Positions 61,942 to 64,000 of a DNA stretch of 64,000 bases are shown here, piece by piece. The DNA comes from Anabaena lutea FACHB-196 (lineage in GTDB: Bacteria > Cyanobacteriota > Cyanobacteriia > Cyanobacteriales > Nostocaceae): assembly GCF_014698305.1 (NCBI RefSeq), contig NZ_JACJST010000024.1:37595-101594 (forward strand). The letters run 5' to 3'. The notes under the pieces were generated by a model. That model ran no database searches and was not told the origin of the DNA. It worked only from the letters and a program-made list of their open reading frames with translations. The stretch's first letter is position 1. Each line of letters starts with the position of its first letter. A program made the position numbers and the translations under genes.

Positions 61942-62780
61942 TGGCATTACCGGATAATTTTAAGCCGTGGGAACATTTGCAGGATATGTTGCGCCGTGAC
62001 CACAACAAATTAATAGCCAGATATTTTAAAGATTTGGGACCGAATTGGGAACCAGAGATCGGGACTACTAGAGGTGCAATTAGAACAGCGGTAACAATTC
62101 AAGATAGAGACACATCTACTATCACTTTGATTCGGCTTTTTTATTTTTACGTGGTATTGGGATATGCATTCAAAAGGCTTGCACCAGTTTTTGGAGTCCC
62201 ATCTAGAGAATTTCAAGAAGCATATGAAATTCACCCACAAATATTCCTTTTCTTTTCACAGGATATGCAAAGTGTGCCGGATGGTTTGACTCCAGTTGAG
62301 GCTGAGATTTCATTCAGAATCAAGGGTGAAACTAAGGCTACCATGACACCTTTAAAAGCCAGCTTATGGGCTACTAAGATTGCGGCTGAATTTACTGAAG
62401 CTAAAAAGGGAATAACTTTCATCAAAGGAAAGGAAATCATCACCTACACCGCCCCAGAGGATGGGCTAAAATGCCTCCAGATTTTTTCGATGACGGAGAA
62501 GGAAGGCGAGGATATCATTAAAAAAATTCTCAAGGTATTAGATTTACCATTTGACTCCAAGCGATTAGGTAAATCTGATAAATATAAGAAAGCTTCGATA
62601 ACAAAACCCATCGGCACAGAGACGGTCAACGGAAAGACCGTTCCCAAGAAACGGTGGAGGCCTACCGCGAAGGTCAGGTTCAGGCATTCATATATGTACC
62701 TAGATAACAGGGAATACCCAATCCCTCTAGTTGATACGACAGGGCAATTCCCAGATGCCAAGGTCAAGACTTGGTTGTAG
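61941..62780 (+). CDS. Unrecognised cluster protein (279 residues)
   Basis: The N-terminus is helical with WEHLQDMLRRDHNKLIARYFKDLG, followed by a hydrophobic TITLIRLFYFYVVLGYAF. The rest is mixed, with PVEAEISFRIKGETKATM and a basic KRLGKSDKYKKASITKPIGTETVNGKTVPKKRWRPTAKVRFRHSY. This basic tail could bind nucleic acid or an acidic partner such as the preceding product. It starts with a TAATG overlap. No family is recognised. Confidence 0.7.
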   Translation: MALPDNFKPWEHLQDMLRRDHNKLIARYFKDLGPNWEPEIGTTRGAIRTAVTIQDRDTSTITLIRLFYFYVVLGYAFKRLAPVFGVPSREFQEAYEIHPQIFLFFSQDMQSVPDGLTPVEAEISFRIKGETKATMTPLKASLWATKIAAEFTEAKKGITFIKGKEIITYTAPEDGLKCLQIFSMTEKEGEDIIKKILKVLDLPFDSKRLGKSDKYKKASITKPIGTETVNGKTVPKKRWRPTAKVRFRHSYMYLDNREYPIPLVDTTGQFPDAKVKTWL

Positions 62781-62815
62781 CCGACCTCCTCAGATTGAAG
62801 CTAGAACGAAAACCG

Positions 62816-62834
62816 GGAACCATAATATGGTTCC
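62816..62834 (+). terminator. Hairpin between cluster genes
   Basis: GGAACCAT and ATGGTTCC pair perfectly around AAT, 35 bases after the preceding stop. There is no T run, so processing or attenuation is as likely as termination. Confidence 0.5.
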
Positions 62835-62892
62835 TATGAGTTTGAAGATAGTATGGAGTGCCATAATTCCTTTCAAAGATGAAAGGTGAAAT

Positions 62893-63249
62893 ATGGTTAA
62901 GAAAAAGTCAAAGTACCGAATAGATATCGGGACTACCAAGTGCATTTACTTGAAGGCATTGCCGAATGTACTCCAAGGTGTCACATCCGATATCGGCTGG
63001 GTTCTTGATAATGATGGCGTACCCCCCGCAGGACGGACCATTGTGGCAGAGAATCGATCCGACGCAATAGACAAAGGGATGGTGCCATTCCGGGTTACGT
63101 ACAACAAAAATAAGCGAAATCAAACGGCTACCCTCTTAGTAGCTCCCGACAAAGCTGATACAGTTGCGGACGAATTGATAGGGAAAAGTTACGGAGGCGG
63201 GAAAATTTCTAAAGTGAGAGCGCCTCGCCGCAGTACCTTCACAGTTTAA
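62893..63249 (+). CDS. Unrecognised basic cluster protein (118 residues)
   Basis: AAAGGTG stands close before the ATG. The sequence is beta-like in the middle (GWVLDNDGVPPAGRTIVAENRSDAIDK and TATLLVAPDKADTVADELIG), with a basic N-terminus MVKKKSKYRID and tail RAPRRSTFTV. A small structural or nucleic-acid-binding protein would fit. No family is recognised. G+C here is higher than in the first genes of the cluster. Confidence 0.7.
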   Translation: MVKKKSKYRIDIGTTKCIYLKALPNVLQGVTSDIGWVLDNDGVPPAGRTIVAENRSDAIDKGMVPFRVTYNKNKRNQTATLLVAPDKADTVADELIGKSYGGGKISKVRAPRRSTFTV

Positions 63250-63288
63250 TCCTTGAAAAAAAATTAGCTACAAAAGGAAACAAAGAGT

Positions 63289-63489
63289 ATGGAATACGTG
63301 GTGGTCAAGGTAGAAGCAAACGTGGTGACTGGCTATTGGGATGGATCGGTTTTTCAAGCCAACATAGACCTCTCCGACGTGCAGGGAACCATAGAAGATG
63401 CGCGCTTTTTACAAGGCTCTGTGCAAACGCAAGACTTGACTTTTGACGTTCAGTATCGTGAAGCCAACGTTACTATCGTTCTTGTTTAA
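63289..63489 (+). CDS. Small cluster protein (66 residues)
   Basis: Almost the whole product is predicted as short beta strands (EYVVVKVEANVVTGYWDGSVFQANIDLS and DLTFDVQYREANVTIVLV). It is separated by 39 bases from the previous gene, with no terminator. It could be a small subunit of an assembly. No family is recognised. Confidence 0.6.
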   Translation: MEYVVVKVEANVVTGYWDGSVFQANIDLSDVQGTIEDARFLQGSVQTQDLTFDVQYREANVTIVLV

Positions 63490-63506
63490 TTAATTGGGTG
63501 AAAATT

Positions 63507-63953
63507 ATGTGGGCGAAAATTGGCGAGAGAAAATTTACGGATTTATTCGTTAGTCCCAAACCTACAATAATTTTTATCCACAATTGGACAAATAGAAGAA
63601 TAGCTGTATCTTGCGAAGTTCCGGGACGTGAATGGGAGCAAGTCGCGTGGCTTATCCCATTCATGAATACCCCCGCAGGGCGATTTGACGGAACGTGGTA
63701 CAGGCTGTTTGAGGGGTCAAAGATGTTTACTTTGCCAAAAGAAGAGTTGATTGGATGTTCTTTGGAAATACGTCCAAGACCCCCCATAAAAACTATAACT
63801 ATTAAGGTCTACGAATCTTTCTTAAACGACGAATTTTCAATAATCAATAATGAAGAATCATTGCTTTCGGTTAAGGAAGAATTGCAAAAATCCATTAACG
63901 CCGTCCATCAAAAGGTAATTAAACTAAACAAAATAATTAAAAATAAGCAATGA
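63507..63953 (+). CDS. Unrecognised cluster protein (148 residues)
   Basis: I use the ATG at 63507, which has GGTG nine bases before it. A GTG at 63498 is an alternative. The core is beta-like (KPTIIFIHNWTNRRIAVSCEVPGREWEQVAWLIPFMNTPAG) and the last 45 residues are a charged helix (LLSVKEELQKSINAVHQKVIKLNKIIKNKQ). Its stop overlaps the next start (ATGA). No family is recognised. Confidence 0.65.
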   Translation: MWAKIGERKFTDLFVSPKPTIIFIHNWTNRRIAVSCEVPGREWEQVAWLIPFMNTPAGRFDGTWYRLFEGSKMFTLPKEELIGCSLEIRPRPPIKTITIKVYESFLNDEFSIINNEESLLSVKEELQKSINAVHQKVIKLNKIIKNKQ

Positions 63954-64000
63954 ATGCAGAAAGAGTAGGAATGATAGTTACATTAATAACCATCATTACT
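63950..64000 (+). CDS. Start of a further cluster gene, cut by window edge
   Basis: The ATG overlaps the previous stop by four bases. The 17 visible residues, MNAERVGMIVTLITIIT, end in a hydrophobic stretch that looks like a signal anchor or first TM helix. The rest lies beyond the window. Confidence 0.5.
   Translation, partial: MNAERVGMIVTLITIIT

Noticed and set aside
57567..64000. Naming the right-hand cluster a prophage or tailocin
   Set aside because: No terminase, portal, capsid, sheath, baseplate, lysis or integrase gene could be recognised in the visible part, so the name would go beyond the evidence.

Overview
The window is a piece of a filamentous, probably Nostocales (Nostoc/Anabaena-like) cyanobacterial chromosome. 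This rests on petB and petD, psaM, a CpcS/CpeS phycobiliprotein lyase next to an NblB-type HEAT protein, a valyl-tRNA synthetase carrying the cyanobacterial CAAD membrane domain, a group 2 sigma factor, abundant HIP1 octamers (GCGATCGC), and the 7-8 bp tandem repeats (GGTGATT, CCCCATCA, GGAGGCA types) typical of Nostoc intergenic DNA. No rRNA, tRNA or CRISPR array was seen.

Layout. 1-2.6 kb: a partial VOC protein, an SDR oxidoreductase, and a two-gene unit with a retropepsin-like protein. 2.6-5.1 kb: a retron-type reverse transcriptase fused to an N-terminal TPR, followed downstream by a 251-nt structured region closed by a long-range inverted repeat (a candidate msr-msd RNA), lying between gene remnants. 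5.1-10.8 kb: DUF29, deoxyhypusine-synthase-like protein, DsbA-like protein, cobO and a secreted protein. 11-16 kb: small accessory genes, a PIN-toxin cassette, and an overlapping AAA ATPase/TPR pair. 16-31 kb: housekeeping genes (sigma factor, HerA-like ATPase, GST, fasciclin protein, DUF892, NblB-like and CpcS, site-2 protease, ctpA, petBD, an anti-sigma-type kinase, pirin). 31.5-45.6 kb: valS-CAAD, a GIY-YIG/DUF4357 nuclease, a ParDE pair, ABC1 kinase, BON lipoprotein, divergent histidine kinase, FGGY kinase with DUF167, psaM and a TPR protein. 46-56.9 kb: a decayed tnpB, GST, YajQ, an interrupted MAPEG gene, SLOG/DprA-like, DRTGG, EbsA-like, GT2, DUF2231, hemerythrin and an NGN-like protein.

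57.5-64 kb (open at the right edge): a compact, same-strand run of nine or more genes with no recognised family. It includes a Gly/Asp-linker protein with a beta-rich C-terminus, a poly-proline protein, a long coiled-coil membrane protein with an 11-residue repeat, a hidden -1 frame reading segment, and several coupled small genes. No HIP1 site was seen there. It looks like the structural part of a mobile or virus-derived element and is the least explained part of the window.

The intergenic DNA is rich in small non-autonomous elements. The clearest is a 220-bp inverted-repeat element with a perfect 11-bp target duplication (51448-51667). A short GC-rich palindromic repeat has landed in at least three genes, with three outcomes: a stop codon in the MAPEG gene, a frameshift in tnpB, and an in-frame peptide in a histidine kinase.
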